Part shown: positions 7,264 through 14,836 of the stretch, in pieces | Layout: every line of letters starts with the position of its first letter | Numbering within the stretch: the first letter of the stretch is position 1 | Assembly (NCBI GenBank): GCA_002303765.1 | Contig: DBCB01000169.1 | Span: 1-25,442 of the forward strand | Source: Planctomycetaceae bacterium UBA969 | Lineage (GTDB): Bacteria > Planctomycetota > Planctomycetia > Gemmatales > Gemmataceae | DNA: 25,442 bases | Direction of reading: 5' to 3' | Translations under genes and position numbers: made by a program | Notes under the pieces: model-generated | Seen by the model: only the letters and a program-made list of their open reading frames with translations | What the model was told of the DNA's origin: nothing | Database searches by the model: none

Positions 7264-8271
7264 TTAAAGAGTATCGACTTCGGTGTTTCGTAAAACCATT
7301 GCAGCCTGCTCAGGTGGTACATGGTTGATATAGAAACCAGTGCCCCATTCAAATCCTGCAACTCGGGTTAACCTTGGAATAATTTCCATATGCCAGTGAT
7401 AGTGTGGCAATTGCGATGTGTTCAAGGCCCCTGTATGGATCATGTAGTTGTAGGCAGGGTTATCCAGAGCGATTTCCAACTTCAGCAATATTGTTTTTAA
7501 TACTCCGGCCAATTCGTCCAGTTCGTTCTTCGATGCGTTTTCATAATGACTGTTATGCTGCTTGGGGATGATCCAAGTTTCAAAAGGAAATCTGCTGGCA
7601 TAAGGAGCAATCACTAAAAAACTCGGTGAATCAAAGATGACTCTTTTATCTGCCCCAAGTTCTTGAGATATGATATCGCAATAAATGCATCGCCCTCGGT
7701 ACTTGTAAAATTCGAGTGCGCCATTCATTTCTTCGAGAACATTGACGGGGAGGATGGGTGTAACAATAAGCTGGCTGTGGGAATGCTCTAAGGATGCCCC
7801 AGCAGCGGCGCCTACATTCTTGAAAATCATGCCATAGACCATCCTGGAATCCATTTTAAGATCTGCAAGTCTTTCGTGGTAAGTCCAGAGGATTTCGCGG
7901 ATGTAACTTTCGGGCAGTCGAGCCATGCTCGTTTCGTGGAAGGGGCATTCGAGGATGACTTCATGGGCCCCGATACCATTCATGCAATCGTAAATGCCAT
8001 CGCCTTTTTTTTGCAGATCGCCCTCGATTTGAAGAGCGGGAAATTTGTTGGGCACCACCCTGACCCGCCAGCCGGGTTGATCTGCATGGGTGCCTAATTC
8101 CCTGAAAGAATAAATTTCGTTGGGGGTTTTATCTTCGTTACCCTCGCAAAAAGGGCAGTACCCCCCAGGTGCTAGCAGGGGTTCCGCAGATTGGGGCATG
8201 GGCCTGCGTGCCCGCTCAGTTGCAATAATCACCCATCGACCAACAATCGGATCTTTACGAAGCTCTGGCAT
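7264..8271 (-). CDS. galT: GalT-like nucleotidyltransferase (galactose-1-P uridylyltransferase or ADP-glucose phosphorylase)
   Basis: The 335-residue protein is a HIT-superfamily hexose-1-phosphate nucleotidyltransferase. The N-terminus reads M-P-E-L-R-K-D-P-I-V-G-R-W-V-I-I, followed by Cys pair C39-P-F-C42. The nucleotidylated-histidine motif is H163-S-H165-S-Q167, in place of the H-P-H-G-Q of E. coli GalT, and a second Cys pair is C195-I-Y-C198. The C-terminal H290-Y-H-W-H294 motif is also conserved. The family swaps a hexose-1-phosphate with the sugar of UDP- or ADP-sugar via a uridylyl/adenylyl-histidine. It is the last gene of a minus-strand operon with glgA and a GH57 enzyme, 51 nt downstream of the latter. 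That context fits glucose-1-phosphate/ADP-glucose metabolism as well as galactose use; no galK or galE is seen here. Its stop lies 3 nt from a convergent gene. Confidence 0.85.
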   Translation of the reverse strand: MPELRKDPIVGRWVIIATERARRPMPQSAEPLLAPGGYCPFCEGNEDKTPNEIYSFRELGTHADQPGWRVRVVPNKFPALQIEGDLQKKGDGIYDCMNGIGAHEVILECPFHETSMARLPESYIREILWTYHERLADLKMDSRMVYGMIFKNVGAAAGASLEHSHSQLIVTPILPVNVLEEMNGALEFYKYRGRCIYCDIISQELGADKRVIFDSPSFLVIAPYASRFPFETWIIPKQHNSHYENASKNELDELAGVLKTILLKLEIALDNPAYNYMIHTGALNTSQLPHYHWHMEIIPRLTRVAGFEWGTGFYINHVPPEQAAMVLRNTEVDTL

Positions 8272-8322
8272 TATTTTAAATCCCCGACTTAGTGTTATTT
8301 AAATTCAAACTTGTTTTCATAA

Positions 8323-10497
8323 TCAGACATCCCACATGATTTGTTCAAAATCTCGGGAAGGTCTGCTAAAGGTAATCAATCCTTCTCTGGGTGCACGATC
8401 TCGACCAAGTCCATTTTCCAAAATCTCGACATAAAAAGAAACGATTTGATTTTCATTCACATCAAGTGCTTCAAAAGGAATAGATAACTCTACTACTTTC
8501 TGCAAGGCTATTTCGATGGATGCTGGTACTTCTTTTCCAGCCAACAGATGAACCGTAGAAAGTTTTTCTTGATTAGATATATCAATGATCACTTGGTGCC
8601 CTGCAGGTTCTAGAAAACCGATTTTAATCTGATGAAACTGCTTGAGGGCTTGCTTGGCATCTGCGGTGCAATCAATGCGGATGAATAATTTTTTGAGATT
8701 AAAACCAAAGTAGATGTCACGAAGCGGGCCTCGGGTGGTCATAGCCATGGTGCCTCGTTCACCCTGACAGGCATAATGCCCTGCGGTGAGCCATTCGAAA
8801 AATCGGGGCATGCCATCGATACGAATTTCGAGGAAAGAGCGGGGCAGTGTATGGATATTGCGTGCCCCTTTTTTGCGAATGGGCCTATCGAGCTCGATGG
8901 GTGGAATATCACCTAGAAAAGCATAAACATTTTTCAGATGCCTGCGAAAGAGTTCATCAAAGAGCTCGTCTTGTGCGCAGGAATGGTCGTCCCCATACCA
9001 CCAGAACCAGTCGCTTCCTTGAGCGATATAAATTTCGCGCCAGGCTTTTTGTAATAATTCTGGAAGGGAGAAAGCATCCTTGGTTTTAAGATACTCGCGT
9101 GCTTTATGGAGTAGATCCCATGCGGTGTTATCTTCTTCATGCCCGACCCAAATTGCAAAATTATGATTGATCCATGACCCTGCAAAAAGATGATCCAGAG
9201 TGTTCGTAGGTGGATTATGCGCAAGGTAATCGCCTAGGCGAACAGGATGAACATTAGGCGTTGAGGTGCACTTGCGATAAAGCGCCCGTATAAAGTCGAC
9301 GCCCCCACCTGGGTAATGTTCCCAGCAATTTTCCCCATCCAAAATGACAGTAACCAATGCAGGTTTATCCGAGTTGATGGACTTCCCAATTTCTGAAAGG
9401 GTGTGAAGAAAATCCTGTGCAGCAGCCTCGGGGTCGCTATGTTGATAACGAAAACCAATTAAATCGCTAAGGGCATGATCACGGAATACAATGTTGATCC
9501 CTTTTCCTGAATCATGAGCCCTATAAGCAGAATAAAGTTTATGAGGGTTGCGAACATACCCTTGGGAATCTCTGCTGACATCGCCATGGGTTGATGCAGA
9601 TAGTATTTCTTCATCGGTTGCAATCCAGCGAAATCCAAAACTTTCAGCAAGCGAGATAAAAGGCTGGCAGACACTTCCTTCGGAAGGCCACATCCCTATG
9701 GGGGCAATTCCAAAAATGGATTTATATTGATCGATTGCTTTTTGGAAGTGGACTTTAGCATCTTCCAAATAGCTGGCTTGATATGAGGGTAATTGAATTT
9801 GCGGGAGAGCCTCGCGGGCAAATTTCTTATCCAACAACAAGGGTACTATGGGATGAAAATAGGGAGTTGTAGTGATCTCTACCTGCCCATCATCCTGCAA
9901 TTTTTTATGAAGAGGTAGAACCTTTTTTAGAATCTCAAGGTGCTTGTCTAAAAGAAGATGTTTTTCTTCTTCTGTAAATTGTTTTCCCTTGGTAACAAGA
10001 CCGGAAAGAAAAGGATCTTGGGCAACTGCAATGGGATGAACCCAGGCAAGATTAAACCATACCTGCAAATCTCTGAGGTCTCTGGAATTAAAACGCCTTA
10101 GCGCCTCTTGACCCGAACATCGCCCCAACCCCCTTCGCTGGTATAACTCACCATATCGTGGAAAAGCTAGAATCATATGGTGGGGATTGGCCATGAAGAA
10201 ATTATCGAGCAAAAAAACAGCCTCGGCTTCCTCGAGATTGTCTGCGTTGATTCTAGAAACATCTAGGAATCGATCGGATCTTCCTTCTTCGGTGTATTGC
10301 AGAATTTGTTCAATAAGGCTGGGAACCAAATTGATGGAACAACGCATGGCGGGGAATTCCATGAGATGCAAAAGCATTCCGTAATAATCTTTGACTCCAT
10401 GAAGACGAACCCATGGCATAGGGTTTTCGCCTGTTAAATCATCAGGATAATAAGGTTGATGTTGATGCCATAAAAAAGCTAAGGAAACATCCGCCAT
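8323..10497 (-). CDS. Glycoside hydrolase family 57 (alpha-amylase/glucanotransferase type)
   Basis: The 724-residue protein is a GH57 enzyme acting on alpha-glucans with retention of configuration. The conserved regions appear in order: H11-Q-H-Q-P-Y at the N-terminus; the nucleophile region G-M-W-P-S-E273-G-S-V; the acid/base region R-D-H-A-L-S-D345-L-I-G-F; and L-D387-G-E-N-C-W-E-H-Y-P-G-G-G. The catalytic pair Glu/Asp is thus intact. The C-terminal 200 residues form a beta-rich domain seen in the long GH57 members related to amylopullulanases. No signal peptide is present, so it acts in the cytoplasm, probably on glycogen or maltodextrins. The minus-strand ATG at 10497 is preceded by GAGG at a long 11-nt distance. 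It is the middle gene of a glgA-GH57-galT operon, 28 nt after glgA. The exact activity (amylase, 4-alpha-glucanotransferase, pullulanase) cannot be told from sequence. Confidence 0.92.
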   Translation of the reverse strand: MADVSLAFLWHQHQPYYPDDLTGENPMPWVRLHGVKDYYGMLLHLMEFPAMRCSINLVPSLIEQILQYTEEGRSDRFLDVSRINADNLEEAEAVFLLDNFFMANPHHMILAFPRYGELYQRRGLGRCSGQEALRRFNSRDLRDLQVWFNLAWVHPIAVAQDPFLSGLVTKGKQFTEEEKHLLLDKHLEILKKVLPLHKKLQDDGQVEITTTPYFHPIVPLLLDKKFAREALPQIQLPSYQASYLEDAKVHFQKAIDQYKSIFGIAPIGMWPSEGSVCQPFISLAESFGFRWIATDEEILSASTHGDVSRDSQGYVRNPHKLYSAYRAHDSGKGINIVFRDHALSDLIGFRYQHSDPEAAAQDFLHTLSEIGKSINSDKPALVTVILDGENCWEHYPGGGVDFIRALYRKCTSTPNVHPVRLGDYLAHNPPTNTLDHLFAGSWINHNFAIWVGHEEDNTAWDLLHKAREYLKTKDAFSLPELLQKAWREIYIAQGSDWFWWYGDDHSCAQDELFDELFRRHLKNVYAFLGDIPPIELDRPIRKKGARNIHTLPRSFLEIRIDGMPRFFEWLTAGHYACQGERGTMAMTTRGPLRDIYFGFNLKKLFIRIDCTADAKQALKQFHQIKIGFLEPAGHQVIIDISNQEKLSTVHLLAGKEVPASIEIALQKVVELSIPFEALDVNENQIVSFYVEILENGLGRDRAPREGLITFSRPSRDFEQIMWDV

Positions 10498-10525
10498 GGT
10501 GGATCATGCCTCAGTAATAAAAACA

Positions 10526-12046
10526 CTAAGCTTGACTGGATATTATTGTACTATAAAGTTGTTGATAATTTTTGGCACTGCGGTTCCAGGACCAATCTTG
10601 AGTCATGGCATTGCGTTGAATTTTCGCCCAATCCTGAGGATGATTTCGATAACAATCAACGGCCCTGTAAAGGCAATCATAAAGGGCAGCGGAACTGTAG
10701 GCATTGAAACTGAATCCTGTTGCAGAGTTGTTTGCAAGTGAATCAGCATTGGCATCGGTGACAGTATCAGCAAGGCCGCCCGTGGCGCGTACAATGGGCA
10801 GAGTACCATAGCGCATGCTGTAAAGCTGGTTGAGGCCCGAGGGTTCATAAAGACTGGGCATAAGGAAGCAATCCGATCCAGCTTCAATTTTGTGTGCCAT
10901 GGATTCACTGAAAGCGAAGTTGAGTGCGACTTTGCCTGGGTAAGTGGCTTGCAATTGAACTAATGCATTTTGGTAATAAGAATCGCCTTCGCCCAATACA
11001 ACAAACTGAATTCCCAAATCCATCATGCGCCAAGCGCTTTCAATCACAAGATCAATGCCTTTTTGTTGAACAAGCCTTGCTACAAGTCCGACGATAGGTA
11101 TGGCAGGGTTTACTTCGAGTCCGAGTTCGTGCTGGAGAGCTTTTTTGCAGAGCGCTTTTCCGGGTTGAATGTTGCGAGAGTCAAATTTTCCTGGAATCAA
11201 TGGGTCATTTGCTGGGTCCCAGACTTTATAATCAATTCCATTGACTATACCGGTTAATTTGCTTGCGAGAGCAGTTAGTAAACCCTGCAAGCCATACCCA
11301 TAATAGGGGGTTTGGATTTCGCGGGCATAAGTTGGGCTGACAGTGCTGATGCGATCAGAAAAAACAATTCCCGCTTTAAGGAAGCTGAGGGTATCGTGGA
11401 ACTCAAGTTGATTAAGATTAAATAGACTCCAATTAAGATGAGCCATGTTCATATCTTCTTTCCAGAAATTGCCTTGGTAGGCAATGTTGTGGATGGTCAT
11501 CAGGCTGCGCACTTTTTGGTATTTTTCTGCGAGGGTTCGATCTTCGCTTTTGTCGTACTTTTCTCGTAGTAGTACAGGACCAATGCCTGATTGCCAATCG
11601 TTCCAATGAACTACATCGGGCCAGAAACCTAGTTGGGGGAAAGAGGCAAGTACAGCCTGATTGAAGAAATAGAATCGGGCAGAATTATCCGGGTAATCTT
11701 TTTTCGTGCCTTCAGAGCCAGCAAATTGGTAGAAGCCTCTGCCATAAGCGGGGTTGTCGCGTTCGAATAGATCAGGATTTTCTACCAGATAAACAGTGAC
11801 ATTGGAGCCTGGTATTTTTGATTTTGCAAGCGAGCCTGGAACTAGTTTAGGACCAAGTGGAATTTGAAATCGTACATTGGTGCTTTCAAAATTTCCTGTT
11901 TTTCGGATGCAATGGTACATCGGTAGAAAAACAATAACCTCTTCGCCAAGGCTTTCTAGTGCTGGGGGTAGTGCTCCCGCAACATCAGCCAAACCGCCAG
12001 TCTTGGCAAATCCGACTACTTCCGATGATACCAATGCGATCCGCAT
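10526..12046 (-). CDS. glgA: Glycogen synthase (ADP-glucose type, GT5)
   Basis: The 506-residue cytoplasmic enzyme transfers glucose from a nucleotide sugar, in bacteria mostly ADP-glucose, to the non-reducing end of alpha-1,4-glucan. It starts M-R-I-A-L-V-S-S-E with the substrate-binding K15-T-G-G-L motif and shows V-H-W-N-D-W-Q-S-G, then the GT-B C-terminal half with S-L-Y-E401-P-S-G-L-N-Q and the second A-T-G-G-L-A-D motif. Length and motifs are those of a normal GT5 glycogen synthase. AAGGG lies 8 nt before the minus-strand ATG at 12046. It is the first gene of the minus-strand alpha-glucan operon, followed 28 nt later by a GH57 enzyme and then a GalT-like enzyme. No glgC, glgB or glgP is visible in the window, so these would be elsewhere. 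Confidence 0.96.
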   Translation of the reverse strand: MRIALVSSEVVGFAKTGGLADVAGALPPALESLGEEVIVFLPMYHCIRKTGNFESTNVRFQIPLGPKLVPGSLAKSKIPGSNVTVYLVENPDLFERDNPAYGRGFYQFAGSEGTKKDYPDNSARFYFFNQAVLASFPQLGFWPDVVHWNDWQSGIGPVLLREKYDKSEDRTLAEKYQKVRSLMTIHNIAYQGNFWKEDMNMAHLNWSLFNLNQLEFHDTLSFLKAGIVFSDRISTVSPTYAREIQTPYYGYGLQGLLTALASKLTGIVNGIDYKVWDPANDPLIPGKFDSRNIQPGKALCKKALQHELGLEVNPAIPIVGLVARLVQQKGIDLVIESAWRMMDLGIQFVVLGEGDSYYQNALVQLQATYPGKVALNFAFSESMAHKIEAGSDCFLMPSLYEPSGLNQLYSMRYGTLPIVRATGGLADTVTDANADSLANNSATGFSFNAYSSAALYDCLYRAVDCYRNHPQDWAKIQRNAMTQDWSWNRSAKNYQQLYSTIISSQA

Positions 12047-12349
12047 CGCTTTAACCCTTCATAAGGCTTGTATTAATGACGCAAAACCATTTTTGTATTG
12101 TTAATAGTACTCTATAGTTAAGCTTACGGTTCTATTTGATGCTTCAGAAGTATTTGTTATATGAAGAAATCAGGTTTCCTCTTACGCAAACTGCTAATCC
12201 GGAAATTTCGTTACAGCCGGCCGATATCCCCATTCATTCCTTGCCCCCGCCTGGCTTTATTCAATCTAAATTTAAGATAAATCATGCCCTTTACTTAATG
12301 ATTGCTAAGATATTCATAGCATTGAAGTCTATCCAATTACGAGGTTGCC
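12047..12349. other. Divergent intergenic region glgA / mnmA
   Basis: These 303 nt must contain the promoters for the minus-strand glycogen operon and the plus-strand mnmA. The first 60 nt beside glgA are strongly AT-rich. An open frame from 12136 into mnmA lacks a ribosome binding site and a credible product. No clear operator or riboswitch fold is seen. GAGG at 12341-12344 is the mnmA ribosome binding site. Confidence 0.5.
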
Positions 12350-13429
12350 ATGGGAAACAAAGTCCTCCTTGCCATGTCGGGGGGAGTTGACAGCTCGGTT
12401 TGTGCTCAATTACTTATAGATCAAGGCTATGAGGTTATTGGGGTATTCATGCGCACAGGGGTGCACGGCAGCGAAGATGCTCGTGCGGAAAGAAAAAAAG
12501 GCTGCTGCAGCGCACTTGATGCGGGCGATGCTCGTCGGGTAGCAGATAAATTCGACATCCCTTTTTATGCGCTCGATTTTGAAGCGGAATTTGGCAAGAT
12601 CATGGATTATTTCGCCCATGAATACCTTTCCGGGCGTACGCCAAACCCTTGTATTGTTTGCAATAACTGGCTCAAATTTGGACAACTCTGGTCCTATGGG
12701 GAAATGCTAGGAGTTGATCATATTGCGACTGGGCACTATGCAAAAATAGTGCATGGTACCGATGGGGCAGAGCTGCACAGAGCAGTAGATCCTGATAAAG
12801 ATCAATCATATGTGCTGCATGGTTTGAAACGAAAGATACTGGAAAAAATAATGTTTCCGCTTGGGGATATGAAAAAAGAACAAGTGCGTGAGTTGGCATT
12901 TGCTGCCAACCTTAGCGTTGCGGATAAGCCCGATAGTGTTGAAATTTGTTTCGTACCGGATGGTGATCATGCCAAAATGATCAAGCAGCGTATGCCCGAT
13001 TTAAACAGGCCTGGGATGATTGTTGATGAGGCTGGGAAATCGCTGGCAACGCATGATGGCATTGAGAGGTTTACAATTGGTCAACGAAAAGGGTTGGGTT
13101 TTGCGACGGGTCAGCGCAAGTATGTTCTTAAAATAGTAGCAGAAGAAAATAAAGTCGTTGTGGGCGAAATGGAAGGATTGCTGGCAAAGGGTTTGAAATC
13201 AACCGGGGTTAATTGGCAGGCAAATATACCGATGAATGTGCAGATTAATTGCCAGGCTCAAATTCGCTATCGACATAAAGCCGCGCCCGCCAAGGTTATT
13301 CGTTTGGGTGAGGAAGCAGCAGAAGTTGAATTTGAAACGAGCCAAAGTGCCGTAACTCCGGGTCAGGCAGTGGTTTTTTACGATGGAAATCGGGTTTTGG
13401 GAGGCGGTTGGATCGATGAAGCTCTCTAA
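12350..13429 (+). CDS. mnmA: tRNA-specific 2-thiouridylase MnmA
   Basis: The 359-residue enzyme installs sulfur at position 2 of the wobble uridine in tRNAs for Lys, Glu and Gln, using ATP and persulfide sulfur. The PP-loop S10-G-G-V-D-S-S, the catalytic P-N-P-C101 motif and the second active-site Cys C200 in V-E-I-C-F-V-P are all present, as is T-G-H-Y-A. Residues about 205-355 form the usual C-terminal beta domains, with F-T-I-G-Q-R-K-G-L-G. Cys104 in C-I-V-C-N and the C-C pair near residue 48 are additional. GAGG lies 5 nt before ATG 12350. It is followed by a 302-nt gap, so it appears monocistronic. Confidence 0.97.
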   Translation: MGNKVLLAMSGGVDSSVCAQLLIDQGYEVIGVFMRTGVHGSEDARAERKKGCCSALDAGDARRVADKFDIPFYALDFEAEFGKIMDYFAHEYLSGRTPNPCIVCNNWLKFGQLWSYGEMLGVDHIATGHYAKIVHGTDGAELHRAVDPDKDQSYVLHGLKRKILEKIMFPLGDMKKEQVRELAFAANLSVADKPDSVEICFVPDGDHAKMIKQRMPDLNRPGMIVDEAGKSLATHDGIERFTIGQRKGLGFATGQRKYVLKIVAEENKVVVGEMEGLLAKGLKSTGVNWQANIPMNVQINCQAQIRYRHKAAPAKVIRLGEEAAEVEFETSQSAVTPGQAVVFYDGNRVLGGGWIDEAL

Positions 13430-13731
13430 TTTCCGTAGTTTAGGCTAATCCCCTTAGTCTCCTATTGCTAAAACTCCGCCATTTTATTCTAATTAACTGA
13501 GGCTTTCCCCAAGGATCGGGGTATAATTGTACTTAGTTGGTTTAAACTACCCCATCTGTGTTAAGTATCTGTTAAGAATCAACAATCGTGATTGTTTGAT
13601 AGAGCGACAGCCCTAGACTTACTTTGTTAGAAGAAATATTTCATACTTGGTTACGAACAATAGTTCATGAGTTTTAGGCTTTAGTACTATTAAAATTATG
13701 AAGCAGCTTATCTGATAATTATGGAGTTACT
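13430..13731 (+). promoter_or_regulatory. Leader region of the phosphatase-rpiB operon with inverted repeat
   Basis: This 302-nt gap probably holds the promoter of the downstream two-gene operon. A perfect -10-like TATAAT lies at 13522-13527, but no convincing -35 hexamer sits at normal distance. Further on, a perfect 7-nt inverted repeat AACAATC / GATTGTT occurs at 13581-13596 with a 2-nt spacer, and partial pairing continues outside it. That symmetry suits an operator for a dimeric regulator more than a terminator, since no T run follows. GGAG at 13723-13726 is the ribosome binding site for the next gene. Confidence 0.35.
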
Positions 13732-14214
13732 GTGGAAAAGATCGAGCGAAGAATGAAAATTGTCTTCGTTTGTACAGGGAATACCTGCAGAAGCCCGATG
13801 GCGGAAATTGTGTTCAAAAAGCTTCTTGCAGAAAAACTCGGATGTCATATTCATGAACTGCCCGACAAAGGTTTTGAAATTCTTTCGGGCGGATTGGCAG
13901 CTTATGATGGCATGGCGGCTTCCCCAAATGCAACCATTGTGGTTCAGAAATTAGGGGTTAGCTTGGAAGATCATCAGAGCAGATATGTCGATGTTGATTT
14001 AATTAAGCATTCAGATGCTGTGTTAGTGATGACGAAAAACCACTTGGATATTTTTCAAGATCGTTTTCATGACCAACATCTACCCGTTCATATGTTGAGC
14101 TTTTCAGGTTCGGATATCAGTGACCCATTCGGTGGAGACGAAAAGGTTTACAGTCAATGTTTGTCCGAAATACAGGAAAACCTCAGACATTTAGTTTTTA
14201 AGATACTATCTTAG
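13732..14214 (+). CDS. Low-molecular-weight phosphatase, YwlE-like (likely protein-arginine phosphatase)
   Basis: The 160-residue protein belongs to the LMW protein phosphatase family: P-loop C14-T-G-N-T18-C-R20-S-P and general-acid D131 in D-P-F-G-G. Thr at position 18 matters. In the family, Thr at this place marks YwlE-type protein-arginine phosphatases, while classical tyrosine phosphatases have Ile. The N-terminal string V-F-V-C-T-G-N-T-C-R-S-P-M-A-E and D-P-F-G-G both closely resemble B. subtilis YwlE as I recall it. GTG 13732 has GGAG 5 nt upstream; ATG 13753 would also keep the whole domain, removing 7 residues. rpiB follows, as it does ywlE in Bacillus. Protein-arginine activity is inferred, and a McsB-like arginine kinase is not seen in this window. 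Confidence 0.87.
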   Translation: MEKIERRMKIVFVCTGNTCRSPMAEIVFKKLLAEKLGCHIHELPDKGFEILSGGLAAYDGMAASPNATIVVQKLGVSLEDHQSRYVDVDLIKHSDAVLVMTKNHLDIFQDRFHDQHLPVHMLSFSGSDISDPFGGDEKVYSQCLSEIQENLRHLVFKILS

Positions 14215-14273
14215 TGCACTAAGGTGATAAAATGATTAAGCAAGATTTATTTGGAAAGCAAGGATACCATACC

Positions 14274-14759
14274 ATGGTAATCGCAATTGGTAGTGACCAT
14301 CGTGGTTTTAACGTGAAACAACGCATCCTTAATTTTCTTTCTGGGATGGGGCATGAAGTTCTTGATATGGGGCCAGGGAACGAAGATTGCGTCGATTATC
14401 CTGACTTTGCCTTTGATGTAGCTAATTCGGTCAGCAAAAAACAAGCTCACCGTGGCATTCTAATTTGTGGCACCGGCATAGGAATGTGCATCGCTGCAAA
14501 CAAAGTTGCTGGTGTTCGCGCTGCTCCTTGCCATGATAGCATCACTGCAGAAATGAGCAGGAGACATAACGACGCTAACGTTTTATGCCTTAGCGCAGAT
14601 TTGTTGGGCGAGGAATTGATTGAGCGCATGGTAAGAATATGGTTGGAAACACCCTTCGAGAAAGGCCGGCATTCTAGACGCATCGAAAAGATCGAGCAAT
14701 TTGAAAACGATGCGAGAACCCTGCCCAATCCTTTATCCCAAGTAATGACCAAGAAGTAA
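14274..14759 (+). CDS. rpiB: Ribose-5-phosphate isomerase B
   Basis: The 161-residue enzyme interconverts ribose-5-phosphate and ribulose-5-phosphate in the pentose phosphate pathway. It starts M-V-I-A-I-G-S-D8-H9-R-G, has the active-site Cys C65 in I-C-G-T-G-I-G-M, R-R-H-N-D-A-N-V-L-C-L, and the phosphate-binding C-terminal H-S-R-R-I. The C-terminus is a little longer than usual. I chose ATG 14274 because family members begin at this point and AAGGA precedes it by 9 nt; ATG 14232, in frame and behind AAGGTGA, would add 14 residues and cannot be excluded. With that upstream start it lies 17 nt after the phosphatase stop, so the two are clearly one operon. A strong terminator follows. Confidence 0.94.
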   Translation: MVIAIGSDHRGFNVKQRILNFLSGMGHEVLDMGPGNEDCVDYPDFAFDVANSVSKKQAHRGILICGTGIGMCIAANKVAGVRAAPCHDSITAEMSRRHNDANVLCLSADLLGEELIERMVRIWLETPFEKGRHSRRIEKIEQFENDARTLPNPLSQVMTKK

Positions 14760-14781
14760 TAACTCTCATTATTATAGCAAT

Positions 14782-14822
14782 AAAAAAGCCTTCTTTACCC
14801 TTAAGTAAAGAAGGCTTTCTTG
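14782..14822. terminator. Bidirectional intrinsic terminator between rpiB and convergent gene
   Basis: A perfect 14-bp stem (14785-14798 with 14805-14818) with loop CCTTAA is flanked by A residues on the left and T residues on the right, so it can end transcripts from both rpiB (plus) and the large minus-strand gene whose stop is at 14837. Confidence 0.95.
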
Positions 14823-14836
14823 TTTTAAAAGCTGAG

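Noticed and set aside
12136..12390. 84-codon open frame overlapping the mnmA start
   Set aside because: No ribosome binding site, overlaps mnmA in another frame.
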